Positions 41,690 to 49,933 of a stretch of DNA of 64,000 nt are shown here, piece after piece. The stretch's first letter is position 1. Each line of letters begins with the position of its first letter. A program made the translations under genes and the position numbers. The DNA comes from Candidatus Flexifilum affinis (GTDB taxonomy: Bacteria; Chloroflexota; Anaerolineae; Aggregatilineales; Phototrophicaceae): NCBI GenBank assembly GCA_016713325.1, contig JADJPJ010000087.1:62001-126000 (forward strand), in the 5' to 3' direction. The notes under the pieces were generated by a model that saw only the letters and a list, made by a program, of their open reading frames with translations, ran no database searches and was not told where the DNA came from.

Positions 41690-41822
41690 TGAGGTGATTT
41701 CATTCCGCTGTGCAGAATAGATAACGGCGTGGCAGTATACCACAATGTCAACCCGCGCTTATAGACTAGTCCTTTGTTCCTAATTCTTTTATCGTTTATT
41801 GGGAATTCCACGGGGACACGCA

Positions 41823-43163
41823 ATGACCTTGTTCGATGGCAACAGATTGACCAACGCGATCATCCGGCTCGATGTCGAACGGTTGCAGTCGGGCTTCTAC
41901 GCAGATAAGTACTTCGAAAACGTCATTGGCGTCCTGGAAACGCTGCGCGGACAGGGCTATACCTTCAGTGGCAGTGACGCGCGCCCTCTTCCAATCGATG
42001 TACAGACTGTTCGTACAGGCGAGCTGCCTGTCGAGGCGCAGATTTTCACCCGACGCGCCAACCGGGCGCTGATTGCGGGCATCGACGTTGCCCTGGTCAT
42101 GCTGCGTCACGCCGCCGGCCGGCAATTGAACGGCGCCTTCGAGCCCAGCTGGCAGTCGCTCGAAGTGGAAGCCACCCATGATGGTGAGATGATCCCCTAC
42201 GATGGGCATCCTGAGAACGTCACGCCGGTCATGAAGATCCGTGGTTTGTACCAGGACTTCGCGCTGCTGGAAACGCCTATCCTGGGCGTGCTGACCCGCG
42301 CGACCCGCATTGCCAGCAACGTCTACGATGTGCTTGAAGTGGCCCACGGCAAGCCAATTCTGTACTTCCCTGCGCGCTTCGACCTTCCCGAAGTGCAGGC
42401 AATTGACGGCTACGCCTACTGGCTGGCCGTGCAACGCTACAACCACGAATCCGGAACGCAGGTTCGAGCGGCAGTGAGCACTGATGCCCAGGCTGCATGG
42501 TGGGGCGGGAAAGGCGGCGGCACCGTGCCGCATGCCCTGATCGCGGTGTTCTTCGGCGACACCGCCGAGACGATGGTCGCCTTCGCACGCACGCTGCCGG
42601 TCGAGATCCCGCGGATCGCCCTGGTGGACTTCAACAACGACTCCGTTGGCGCGGCACTGGCCGTCGTCTCCGCATTCTGGCCTCACTACCTGAAGGCGAT
42701 GCAGTCCGGCGATGCCGTCGAACAACGCCGCTGGCGCCTTGATGGCGTTCGTCTCGATACCAGCCCCAATGTGCGTGACGTTTCACTCGCCGAGGGCGAT
42801 CCTACCGGCGTCAACCCGAAGCTGGTGGGGCTGGTACGTGCAGCGCTGGATGCTTCCTGGCAGTCCTGGGACGTGCCGCCAGCCTATGAAGATGCCGCCC
42901 GCGAGTTCGCCCGCGGCGTCAAGATCGTCGTCACGGGAGGTTTCAATCGCGAGCGCATCGCGCAGTACGAACGGGATGGCGTTCCGGTGGACATCTATGG
43001 CGTGGGATCGTCGCTGCTGCGCAATGACCCGACCACCAATGCCGATTTCACGATGGATGTTGTCCGGGTTCAGGTTGACGGCCGCTGGCACGATATGGCG
43101 AAGGTTGGCCGCCGACCGAACGACAATCCTGCGCTGCAACGGGTGAATCTAGGAGCACTCTGA
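41823..43163 (+). CDS. nicotinate phosphoribosyltransferase
   Basis: This 446-residue type II phosphoribosyltransferase of NAD salvage, begun at ATG 41823 (after GGGGA), joins nicotinate and PRPP. It has an N-terminal FYADKYFENVIGVLE, a central RYNHESGTQVRAAVSTDAQ, the LVDFNNDSVGAAL strand, and the C-terminal PRPP-binding GGFNRERIAQYERDGV followed by DIYGVGSSLL. Its stop overlaps the next ATG (TGATG at 43161-43165), so the CpaF-like ATPase downstream is translationally coupled. A nicotinamidase-like gene follows at 44581, completing the salvage route. Confidence 0.9.
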   Translation: MTLFDGNRLTNAIIRLDVERLQSGFYADKYFENVIGVLETLRGQGYTFSGSDARPLPIDVQTVRTGELPVEAQIFTRRANRALIAGIDVALVMLRHAAGRQLNGAFEPSWQSLEVEATHDGEMIPYDGHPENVTPVMKIRGLYQDFALLETPILGVLTRATRIASNVYDVLEVAHGKPILYFPARFDLPEVQAIDGYAYWLAVQRYNHESGTQVRAAVSTDAQAAWWGGKGGGTVPHALIAVFFGDTAETMVAFARTLPVEIPRIALVDFNNDSVGAALAVVSAFWPHYLKAMQSGDAVEQRRWRLDGVRLDTSPNVRDVSLAEGDPTGVNPKLVGLVRAALDASWQSWDVPPAYEDAAREFARGVKIVVTGGFNRERIAQYERDGVPVDIYGVGSSLLRNDPTTNADFTMDVVRVQVDGRWHDMAKVGRRPNDNPALQRVNLGAL

Positions 43164-44431
43164 TGCCGGATGAAGACGCCAAACAACCGCGGGAACCGCG
43201 TCTGGTCGCGGGGCGCGGCGGCACCCGCATGTTTTCCGTCGCCGCGCTTGCCGAACGCATTCGCGAGCAGTTCATGATGGAACTCAGCGGGAGTGATGTG
43301 CTGCACGAGGCGAACACGCCATCCAAACGGATGCGGTTGGTACGCGATGTCACCGACTATGTCATCGCCGTCGAGTCGATCGCGATGACGTCCGACGACA
43401 AGGCGACCCTGATGCAGCGCGTCTACAGTGAACTCTTCGGCTATGGACCGCTGGATGCCCTTTTTGCTGATCCCCTCGTGACGACTATCGCGCTCAACGG
43501 CGCCGACCATGCCGCGGTGCGCTACGGACACGACGAACTCCAGGATGTCTCGCCTCTGTTCGAGGATGCCGATCAGGTGCGTACGATCGTCGAACGGCTG
43601 CTGGTGGATGCCGGCGCCGAAATGGTCAGCGAGTCGCCGATCGTCGAGACCGGGCTGACCATCGGCGGCCGCCGCGTGAGCCTGAGCGTCGTCACACCAG
43701 CGTTCGGCACCCATCTGACCGCCGACATCCGTCTGCACCCGACCACCGCGCCGTCTCTGAACGATCTGGTGGCCAATCAGGCGCTGACCGAAGAGGCCGC
43801 CGACGTTCTTCGCAGGCTGGTCGCTTCACCCTACGGGTTTGTCGTCGCCGGTGAGACCGAAACAGGCAAGACGACCCTGCTCAATGCGCTGGCCGGTGAG
43901 ATGGCGATTGCGGAAGATGCAGCCCCAGGCGCGGCGGTGGAGCGCACCGGGGAGATGCGCCTGCCGGAGCGTTGGGTTTGCTACCAGCCCACCTGGGGAA
44001 GGGATGAGTCCGAGTCGGTCCAGTTTGGACAGCGCATTGAAGAGGCACTGGCCGCGGCTCCAGGCTGTCTTATGATCGATGAAGTGCGAGCCGACGATCC
44101 GACGTCGATCGCGCCACTCCTGACTCGCGAAGACGTGCCCCGCCAGGCCTGGGCTTTTCGCGGCGCCCCGGACCACAAGCGTCTTCAAAGCGCGCTGGGC
44201 ATGCTGGCACGACGCGCCGAAGTTGGCGCGGGTGAGGCGCTCGTGCATGCCCTGTACACCCGGTTGCCGTTTGTCATCTCCGTTGCGCGCATCCAGGGAC
44301 GCCTCAAGCTGTTCAGCATCGCCGAGTGGCAGTCGCGCATCGACACCGACTACCCGGACTATGTCCAGCTTTTTCGCTACAGCGAGGGTTCTTCCCGGGC
44401 GACCGGGGCGCAGCTTGCTCGCTGGATCTGA
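43163..44431 (+). CDS. CpaF/TadA-like secretion ATPase homologue, orphan
   Basis: The 422-residue protein resembles CpaF/VirB11-type ATPases. It has the N-terminal SELFGYGPLDALFADPLVT, the central RRVSLSVVTPAFGTHLTADIR, a Walker A AGETETGKTTLLNAL (230-244) and a Walker B CLMIDEVRADD (302-312). The VTAHAN-type His box expected after Walker B is replaced by QAWAFRGAPDHKRLQSAL. No pilin, TadB/C or other secretion gene is near. It is translationally coupled to nicotinate phosphoribosyltransferase by TGATG. The role is unknown; it may be a divergent regulator or motor recruited elsewhere. Confidence 0.75.
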   Translation: MPDEDAKQPREPRLVAGRGGTRMFSVAALAERIREQFMMELSGSDVLHEANTPSKRMRLVRDVTDYVIAVESIAMTSDDKATLMQRVYSELFGYGPLDALFADPLVTTIALNGADHAAVRYGHDELQDVSPLFEDADQVRTIVERLLVDAGAEMVSESPIVETGLTIGGRRVSLSVVTPAFGTHLTADIRLHPTTAPSLNDLVANQALTEEAADVLRRLVASPYGFVVAGETETGKTTLLNALAGEMAIAEDAAPGAAVERTGEMRLPERWVCYQPTWGRDESESVQFGQRIEEALAAAPGCLMIDEVRADDPTSIAPLLTREDVPRQAWAFRGAPDHKRLQSALGMLARRAEVGAGEALVHALYTRLPFVISVARIQGRLKLFSIAEWQSRIDTDYPDYVQLFRYSEGSSRATGAQLARWI

Positions 44432-44481
44432 CGAGTCGAGGCGGAGGATGGCGCCCGAGCGTTCTTCGCCGGTTGGCCTGC

Positions 44482-44510
44482 TTGAAAAACCCCCTCCCCA
44501 TGCTCATAAT
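44482..44510 (+). promoter_or_regulatory. candidate promoter of the nicotinamidase-like gene
   Basis: A TTGAAA -35 box (44482-44487) and a CATAAT -10 box (44505-44510) are 17 bases apart, about 70 bases ahead of the ATG at 44581. Confidence 0.55.
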
Positions 44511-44560
44511 AGCGATCACAAACGTCGATATGTGGCCCAAATTCATCGGTCTGGTAGTCA

Positions 44561-44572
44561 CCTTCCGGAAGG
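44561..44572. promoter_or_regulatory. 12-bp perfect palindrome overlapping the ribosome site
   Basis: CCTTCCGGAAGG is a perfect palindrome. Its right half supplies the GGAAGG ribosome-binding sequence for the ATG at 44581. In RNA the stem would hide the ribosome site, or in DNA it could be an operator. Confidence 0.4.
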
Positions 44573-44580
44573 AAACCTGA

Positions 44581-45504
44581 ATGGATTTCCCAGCTTTTTA
44601 CGATCCACAGAAAGTCGGAACACTCTACGTGCCGGATGTCGCCTCGGCCATTCAGGCGGGACGCGCTCTGGAGTCTTCGCCGGCCTCGAAAGCACAGGTC
44701 AAGACGATCCTGCTGCTGGTTGATCCGCAGGTCGACTTCGTACATGTGGACGGCAAGCTGAGCGTTCCCGGCGCGGTCGAGGATACAGGGCGCACCATCG
44801 AATGGATCTTCCGGAACGTCAATCGCATCACCACGATTGCGGCCTCACTGGACAGTCACCTGCCGATCCAGATTTTCTCGCCAGCCTGGTGGCGCGGCCC
44901 GGACGACAATCACCCGGAACCCTATACCGTGATTCGCAGCAGTGACGTCGATGCCGGGATGTGGACGCCGCTGTACGAGTCTGAATGGTCCCTGGCGTAT
45001 GTGGAAAAGCTGGAAGAGTATTCTAAGAAGGAACTGATGATCTGGCCGTATCACACGTTGATCGGCACGCCCGGTCACGCGATCACGCCGGCGCTGTATG
45101 AGGCGATTGCCTTTCACGCCAGCGCCCGTCAGACCCAACCGGTCTTTCTGGAAAAGGGGATGATCGCCAAGACCGAGTACTACTCGATGCTGGAGCCGGA
45201 GGTCAAGGTCCCGGACCACCCGATGGGTGAGCTCAACATCTCGTTTCTGAACATGCTCGCCAGCTACGACCTCATCTATGTGGCCGGGCAGGCGGAGAGC
45301 CACTGCGTGTTGGAGACGGTCACGTCGATCGTGCGCTATTTCGCAGACCAGCCGGCGGTGCTCCAGAAATTGCGCATTTTGGAAGACTGCATGTCGCCGG
45401 TCGCGCACCCGACCATCGACTTCGCCGATATCGCCCGCAAGAAGTTCCGGCGCTACGCCGAACAGGGGTTGAAGATCGTCAATTCGACCATGCCGCTGCG
45501 GTGA
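44581..45504 (+). CDS. isochorismatase-fold hydrolase, nicotinamidase-like
   Basis: This 307-residue protein has the cysteine-hydrolase fold. The first catalytic Asp is in LLLVDPQVDFV and the nucleophilic Cys is in VAGQAESHCVLETV; a Lys in FLEKGMIAKTEY may complete the triad. The cis-peptide region and metal ligands resemble PncA in part (SLDSHLP and WPYHTLIGTPG). It is longer than PncA (about 200 residues), with an N-terminal extension and a mid insert. With the phosphoribosyltransferase upstream it would turn nicotinamide into nicotinate and then nicotinate mononucleotide. It has its own promoter and a GGAAGG ribosome site. Confidence 0.83.
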   Translation: MDFPAFYDPQKVGTLYVPDVASAIQAGRALESSPASKAQVKTILLLVDPQVDFVHVDGKLSVPGAVEDTGRTIEWIFRNVNRITTIAASLDSHLPIQIFSPAWWRGPDDNHPEPYTVIRSSDVDAGMWTPLYESEWSLAYVEKLEEYSKKELMIWPYHTLIGTPGHAITPALYEAIAFHASARQTQPVFLEKGMIAKTEYYSMLEPEVKVPDHPMGELNISFLNMLASYDLIYVAGQAESHCVLETVTSIVRYFADQPAVLQKLRILEDCMSPVAHPTIDFADIARKKFRRYAEQGLKIVNSTMPLR

Positions 45505-45548
45505 AGGTGGTGCGGTGATAGTGACAGTGAAGGTGAGGAGGAAAGAAA

Positions 45549-45586
45549 ACCGGGCAGGCGTCCACAAGTGCGGAGTCGCCTGCCCG
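45549..45586. terminator. terminator between the nicotinamidase-like gene and the DsbA-like gene
   Basis: CCGGGCAGGCG (45549-45559) pairs perfectly with CGCCTGCCCGG (45576-45586). The minus strand continues GGTTTTCTTT, so it terminates the DsbA-like gene well and may also stop plus-strand transcripts. Confidence 0.7.
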
Positions 45587-45603
45587 GCGGATCGACGCTG
45601 AGA

Positions 45604-46341
45604 TTACTGAATCTGATTGGCGGCGTTGACGACGGCGGTCAGGACGTTGATTGGCGCGCCGCCGCGGTCATAGGTCGTCCCACCGAAACTGATCCACTGG
45701 GGGGCGCCGTCGGCGTAGCGGACCATGGTCGCCGGCGTGCCGGTCACGCCCATGTTCTGAGCCAGATTGAGATCCACCGACACCTGATTAACGCCGCTGG
45801 AGCATTCCAGCAGGTCGCTGTAGCTGAGGCCCAGGTCCTGCGCCAGGAGACGGCCGACATCGCCGTTGTAGCGGCCGGTGGTGGCGTAGGTGTACATCAG
45901 ATCCTTGCCTTCCCAGAAGGCGCCGGGACGGAGCTCGTCAGCACAGACCAGAAGCTGGCCGGTGAACTCGCTAAGCTGCCCGCCGGTGGTTGGCATGATA
46001 CGATACTCGAACTTGGCCTGACCGGTGACGACGTGCTCCTGGATGAACTGCTGCATCGTCGGATGGTAGGATTGGCAGTGAGGGCAGGCGAAGTCGGCGA
46101 ATTCGATCAGTGTGATGGGCGCATCGGGATTGCCGAGTACGAATGCCCCATCCGTCGCGCGCGACTGAGGAACGGACGCATAGTCGACCTTCGCGGCATT
46201 GGTGCTGCCCAGGACGATGACCAGGACAACGGCCAGAACTGCGACGACGACCACCGCGCCAATAATGAGCAGACCGCGTTGCCCGCCAACCGCAGGTGCA
46301 CTGGCCTGACGCGGTGTTTTGTTCACTGCGGAAGTGGACAT
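45604..46341 (-). CDS. membrane-anchored DsbA-like thiol oxidoreductase
   Basis: The protein of about 245 residues, begun at MSTSAVNK (ATG 46341, GAGGAG ribosome site), has one transmembrane helix (about 23-46) and a thioredoxin_4-type domain. The active site CPHC is at 86-89 in IEFADFACPHCQSYH, and the cis-Pro loop is GVTGTPATMV. It would act outside the membrane to form or shuffle disulfides in exported proteins. No DsbB or VKOR partner is in the window. Confidence 0.92.
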   Translation of the reverse strand: MSTSAVNKTPRQASAPAVGGQRGLLIIGAVVVVAVLAVVLVIVLGSTNAAKVDYASVPQSRATDGAFVLGNPDAPITLIEFADFACPHCQSYHPTMQQFIQEHVVTGQAKFEYRIMPTTGGQLSEFTGQLLVCADELRPGAFWEGKDLMYTYATTGRYNGDVGRLLAQDLGLSYSDLLECSSGVNQVSVDLNLAQNMGVTGTPATMVRYADGAPQWISFGGTTYDRGGAPINVLTAVVNAANQIQ

Positions 46342-46365
46342 AGAATTCTCCTCAACTGAACCTGA

Positions 46366-46443
46366 TACAGGGATTTTATCTGAACAAGTGAGGTGTCTCA
46401 ATCAGCACTTCATGAGAAGGCAACAAAGATTACAGGGATTTTA
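46366..46443. repeat. 13-bp direct repeat pair in a divergent intergenic region
   Basis: TACAGGGATTTTA occurs at 46366-46378 and again at 46431-46443, 65 bases apart start to start, between the divergent DsbA-like and phosphorylase genes. It may be a regulator site or a chance duplicate. Confidence 0.4.
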
Positions 46444-46469
46444 CAATTTCGAGCGAGAGGAGTCCGACT

Positions 46470-47792
46470 GTGCGCACCATTGAACTGATCGCGAAGAAAC
46501 GCGACGGCGGCGCATTGACCACCGCAGAGATCGAATGGCTGATTGAGCAGTATACCCAGGGAGGCGTGCCCGACTACCAGATGTCCGCCTTTCTCATGGC
46601 CGTCTATCTGAAAGGTATGTCACGCCGTGAGATTGCCGATCTGACTCTGGCCATGGCGCGATCGGGCGAACAGCTTGATCTGTCCGACATCGGCGACTAC
46701 TGGGTGGACAAGCACTCCTCCGGCGGTGTGGGCGACAAGACGACTCTGATTGTGCTGCCGCTGGTGGCATCGTGCGGCGTGCCGGTAGCCAAGATGAGCG
46801 GCCGCGGCCTGGGCATGTCTGGTGGGACGATCGACAAGCTGGAGTCGATTCCCGGTTACCGGGTCGATCTTTCGGCGGAGGAGTTTCGCAGGCTGGCGCG
46901 TGAGAACGGGATCGTGCTTTCCGGCCAATCGCTGGCGCTGGCCCCGGCGGATGGCAAGATCTATGCGCTGCGCGACGTGACCGCCACTGTCGCCAACAAG
47001 GCGCTGATTGCCAGCAGCATCATGAGCAAGAAGATCGCCGCCGGCGCCAATGGCATCGTCCTCGATGTCAAAGTCGGCCGGGGGGCCTTCATGACGACCC
47101 TGGAGGATGGCCGCGAACTGGCGCAGATCATGGTCGACATCGGCGCCGACGCCGGGCGGGATGTCATCGCCATGCTCTCGGACATGAACCAACCGCTGTG
47201 AGCCGCTGTCGGCAATGCCCTGGAGGTCAGGGAAGCCATCGAGACGCTTTCCGGCGGCGGAACGGAAGACCTGCGCGAGCACTGTCTGGCCACTGCCGGC
47301 TACATGCTCCAGTTGGCGGGGAGGGGGCTGCGCTGGACCGACGAACAGGAAGTCCGGGAACTGCTGGAGAGCAAAATCGCGGATGGAGCGGCGCGGGCAG
47401 CCCTGCGGCGGATGGTGGTCGGGCAGGGGGGCGACCCCGGCGTCATCGACGATCCGTCGACGTTGGCCGCCGCAAAGAACCGCACGGTGGTGACGGCCCA
47501 GAGCGCCGGCTGGATGCAGCAGGTGGACGCTTTGAGTATCTCGATGGCGGCCTTTGAATTGGGCGCTGGGCGGGAGAAGAAGGGCGATCCGATCAACATG
47601 GCGGTCGGCGTCGAGTGCCATGTCAAGGTCGGCGACCGCGTGGAGCAGGGGGGGCCTCTGCTGACCATCCACTACGACGATGCCGACAAGCTGGCGGCTA
47701 GCCAGTCGTGGGCGGACCGCGCCTTCGTGATCGCCGAAACGCCATGCGAACCTCTGCCGTTGTTCTACGACGTCATTCGAGGTGCTCGCTGA
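46470..47792 (+). pseudogene. pyrimidine-nucleoside phosphorylase interrupted by an in-frame TGA
   Basis: Both halves read in the same frame and together give 440 residues, the usual length for this family (thymidine or pyrimidine phosphorylase). The N-terminal part has [34 protein letters not shown] and [12 protein letters not shown]. The first half stops at TGA 47199-47201 in DMNQPL-stop-AAVGNALEV. Relatives have Gly there (PLG), so a GGA-to-TGA change explains it. The second half continues to 47792 with a normal C-terminal domain (VECHVKVGDRVEQGGPLLTIHY). The start is GTG 46470 with GGAG upstream. TGA is an ordinary stop elsewhere in the window, so this is a real nonsense mutation or a base-call error. 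Its 3' end overlaps the convergent lipoprotein gene by 20 bases. Confidence 0.88.
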
Positions 47793-48359
47793 GATAGTTG
47801 GCTGCGCCGGCTCGCGAACCCGTCCGCGCGCCGGCGATGGCCGCCGCCGCCGCCTCGTAGACTGCGCGAGCCAGGGCGCCAGGTTCGGGCGCGAATGCGT
47901 TCTCGGTGAGATAGCGATCGCGAAAAGCCGCATCAGGTTGCTGACCGCGGGCAACGAAAAACACCCCGTCAATGGCGCTGACATTCTCGATGCCGACGAC
48001 TATCACCGGAAGATCCGACGCCGCTTCCTCGATTTCTGCGCCCGTTGTCATTACGCCGACGACAATGACGACCTTGACGAGTGGATCGGCTGCCAGCGCG
48101 CGGGCGCGCTCGAGGCCTGGCTGTTACCATCGTCTATCGGCAGGAGTTCCAGCCATAGGTCGCCGGCATCGGCCGCAGCCATGCGGGCGGCGTAGAGCGC
48201 CTCATAGCCGATCAGGCGATTGGCGCCCTCGAAAGGCGCGAGCAGCGCCACCCGGTTGATGCCCGGCGTCGCCTGGGGCGCGCATCCGCCTGCAAGGATC
48301 AGCAGAGCGAGGGCGAGCGTAGCGACGGCTCTACGAGCAGCTATTGGCCAGGTGCTCAT
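47773..48359 (-). pseudogene. periplasmic-binding-like lipoprotein, broken by a -1 frameshift and short
   Basis: The N-terminal frame (from 48359) has a lipoprotein signal ending LILAGGCAPQ, then INRVALLAPFEGANRLIGYEALYAARMA, the opening of a type I periplasmic-binding (branched-chain amino acid receptor-like) fold. Near 48100-48120 the frame is lost. The continuing frame reads LERARALAADPLVKVVIVVGVMTTGAEIEEAA, joining on to 47773. The span of 587 bases is one short of a multiple of three. Even repaired, about 195 residues is roughly half the usual receptor length, so the second lobe is missing. It overlaps the mltG 3' region by 29 bases. Confidence 0.7.
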
Positions 48360-49434
48360 CGAAGGTCAGCGCAAAGCGGTGGTAGCCGCTGCCATCACAT
48401 TCCGCCTGGAAGTAGAAGAATTCGGATGGGGTCGGATCGACCACCGCCTGAAGCATGGCCAGGCCCGGGTTGGCGATCGGTCCGGGCGGTAGCGTGGGAT
48501 TCAGGTAGGTGTTGTAGGGCGAGATCACCCCGGTGTAGTCTGCACGGGTGATTTGCGGCCACCAGTCCCCCGGCTCGCCCAGCGGGTACTGGACAGTCGG
48601 ATCGGCGTCGAGTTTCATGCCAATGTCGAGCCGGTTGCGGTAGACCCCGGCGATTTGCGGCGCCTCGTCGATCCGAACGGCCTCACGCTGCACGATCGAG
48701 GCCAGTGTCGTCACCTGATGCAGCGTCCAGCCCTGCGCGGCAGCCGCAGAGTCGACGCCCGTCGAACGCACCTGGACCAGATATTCGTCGGTGAGCGCTC
48801 GGCGCAGTTCGATCGGCGTAATGTCCGGCGGCAGGCTGTAGGTGTTCGGGAACAGAAAACCCTCATAAGAAGTGCCGCCGGGCAGGCCCACCGCTGCCGC
48901 GAAATCCGCGTCAGGCGTCGCGCCCTGGCCGACAACCATCAGAAAATCGGCGCCGGAGAAGCCGAACAGGGGGTTCGCGTCGATCGCTTCGGCGACCTGC
49001 TCGATGCGCCACCCCTCGATGATACGGAAGGGGATGAAGCTCCCGCGCGAGTCGGTCAGCGCCTCGGCAATCTCCGGGATGGTCTGGGCCGCATTCAGAA
49101 AATAGGTTCCCGCTTCCAGCTCCGTATCCCAGTCCTGGAGTCGCACAAAATCAACGAACACGTCCGCGTCGGCGATCAGACCAGTGTTCGTAAGGTTCGC
49201 TGCAATCGCCCTGGGCGTGTCGCCGGAATTGACGATGAACCGGACGGGCGTGCGATCGGAACTCATCGCCGTGTTCAGAACGTCTTCCTGACCGGCGAGT
49301 CTCAGGCGGATCAGTTGCGTCTGCACAAAGTCGACCGGGTCGCCGCCGGAGACCAGGATCAGCGCGAGAACGGCGATCACGGCCAGCAGGAGAAGCGCGG
49401 CCGCGGCCGCAATGATCATTCGGGTGGTTCGCAT
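48331..49434 (-). CDS. mltG: endolytic murein transglycosylase MltG
   Basis: The protein of about 367 residues, begun near MRTTRM (ATG 49434), has one transmembrane helix (about 8-28) and the YceG domain with a LysM-like subdomain (RFIVNSGDTPRAIAANL). Core motifs are GTSYEGFLFPNTY, LASIVQREAV, GVYRNRLDIGMKLDADPTVQY, SPYNTYLNPTLPPGPIANPG and FFYFQAECDG. MltG cuts nascent glycan strands and sets their length. The active-site segment has Gln where many homologues have Glu in SIV(E)xE, leaving the second Glu. The alaS-ruvX-mltG order is conserved in many bacteria. Confidence 0.93.
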   Translation of the reverse strand: MRTTRMIIAAAAALLLLAVIAVLALILVSGGDPVDFVQTQLIRLRLAGQEDVLNTAMSSDRTPVRFIVNSGDTPRAIAANLTNTGLIADADVFVDFVRLQDWDTELEAGTYFLNAAQTIPEIAEALTDSRGSFIPFRIIEGWRIEQVAEAIDANPLFGFSGADFLMVVGQGATPDADFAAAVGLPGGTSYEGFLFPNTYSLPPDITPIELRRALTDEYLVQVRSTGVDSAAAAQGWTLHQVTTLASIVQREAVRIDEAPQIAGVYRNRLDIGMKLDADPTVQYPLGEPGDWWPQITRADYTGVISPYNTYLNPTLPPGPIANPGLAMLQAVVDPTPSEFFYFQAECDGSGYHRFALTFDEHLANSCS

Positions 49435-49471
49435 AGTCAGTCTGTGCGTCGCCTTGCTGGTGACAGGGTTA

Positions 49472-49933
49472 TCATTCCGCGAAAAACTCCGGGGCGAAAT
49501 CCGCCAGGCCATCGCGTACCGCATCGAGATAGCTATGGAGCATAATCCGTGCCGCCAGATCATCGATCGGTGCGCGGGGTGGCCGCTTCAGGCGGTGCGC
49601 CAGTTCGTGGGCGTCGACGCTGGTTAACTGCTCGTCCCACAGGACTAGAGGCAGAGAGAGTGCGGTGTGCAGTAGATCCACCCAGGTGCGTACTTTCGCC
49701 GCCTGAGTATACACGCCTTCAGGGTCATCATAGTCTGACGGTAAGCCGACGACGAGACCAACCGCCTGCTGTTCCTCGGCGATGCGCGCCAGCTTCTGGA
49801 AGTCTTCGCGCTTGGAGGTTCGTCGAATAACGAGGAGTTCCCGCGCGGTCAGGCCCACGGTGTCGCTCACTGCCACGCCGATGCGCGCCAGACCATGATC
49901 GATTCCCAGCAGCCGTCCCTTCAGCTGACTCAC
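49472..49933 (-). CDS. ruvX: RuvX/YqgF-family putative pre-16S rRNA nuclease
   Basis: This 153-residue RNase H-like protein begins RLLGIDHGLARIGVAVSD, with VVGLPSDYDDPEG, LVLWDEQLTSVDAH and PIDDLAARIMLHSYLD, the conserved acidic set. The start is taken as GTG 49933, which overlaps the upstream stop as GTGA; a longer frame to 49990 lies inside the upstream gene. It is coupled to the baseplate-J protein and followed by mltG. Confidence 0.92.
   Translation of the reverse strand: MSQLKGRLLGIDHGLARIGVAVSDTVGLTARELLVIRRTSKREDFQKLARIAEEQQAVGLVVGLPSDYDDPEGVYTQAAKVRTWVDLLHTALSLPLVLWDEQLTSVDAHELAHRLKRPPRAPIDDLAARIMLHSYLDAVRDGLADFAPEFFAE

Noticed and set aside
47199..47201. TGA in the phosphorylase as a reassigned Gly codon, as in some Gracilibacteria/SR1
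   Set aside because: greA, the PPOX gene and others in this window end naturally at TGA, and no other gene needs TGA as sense.
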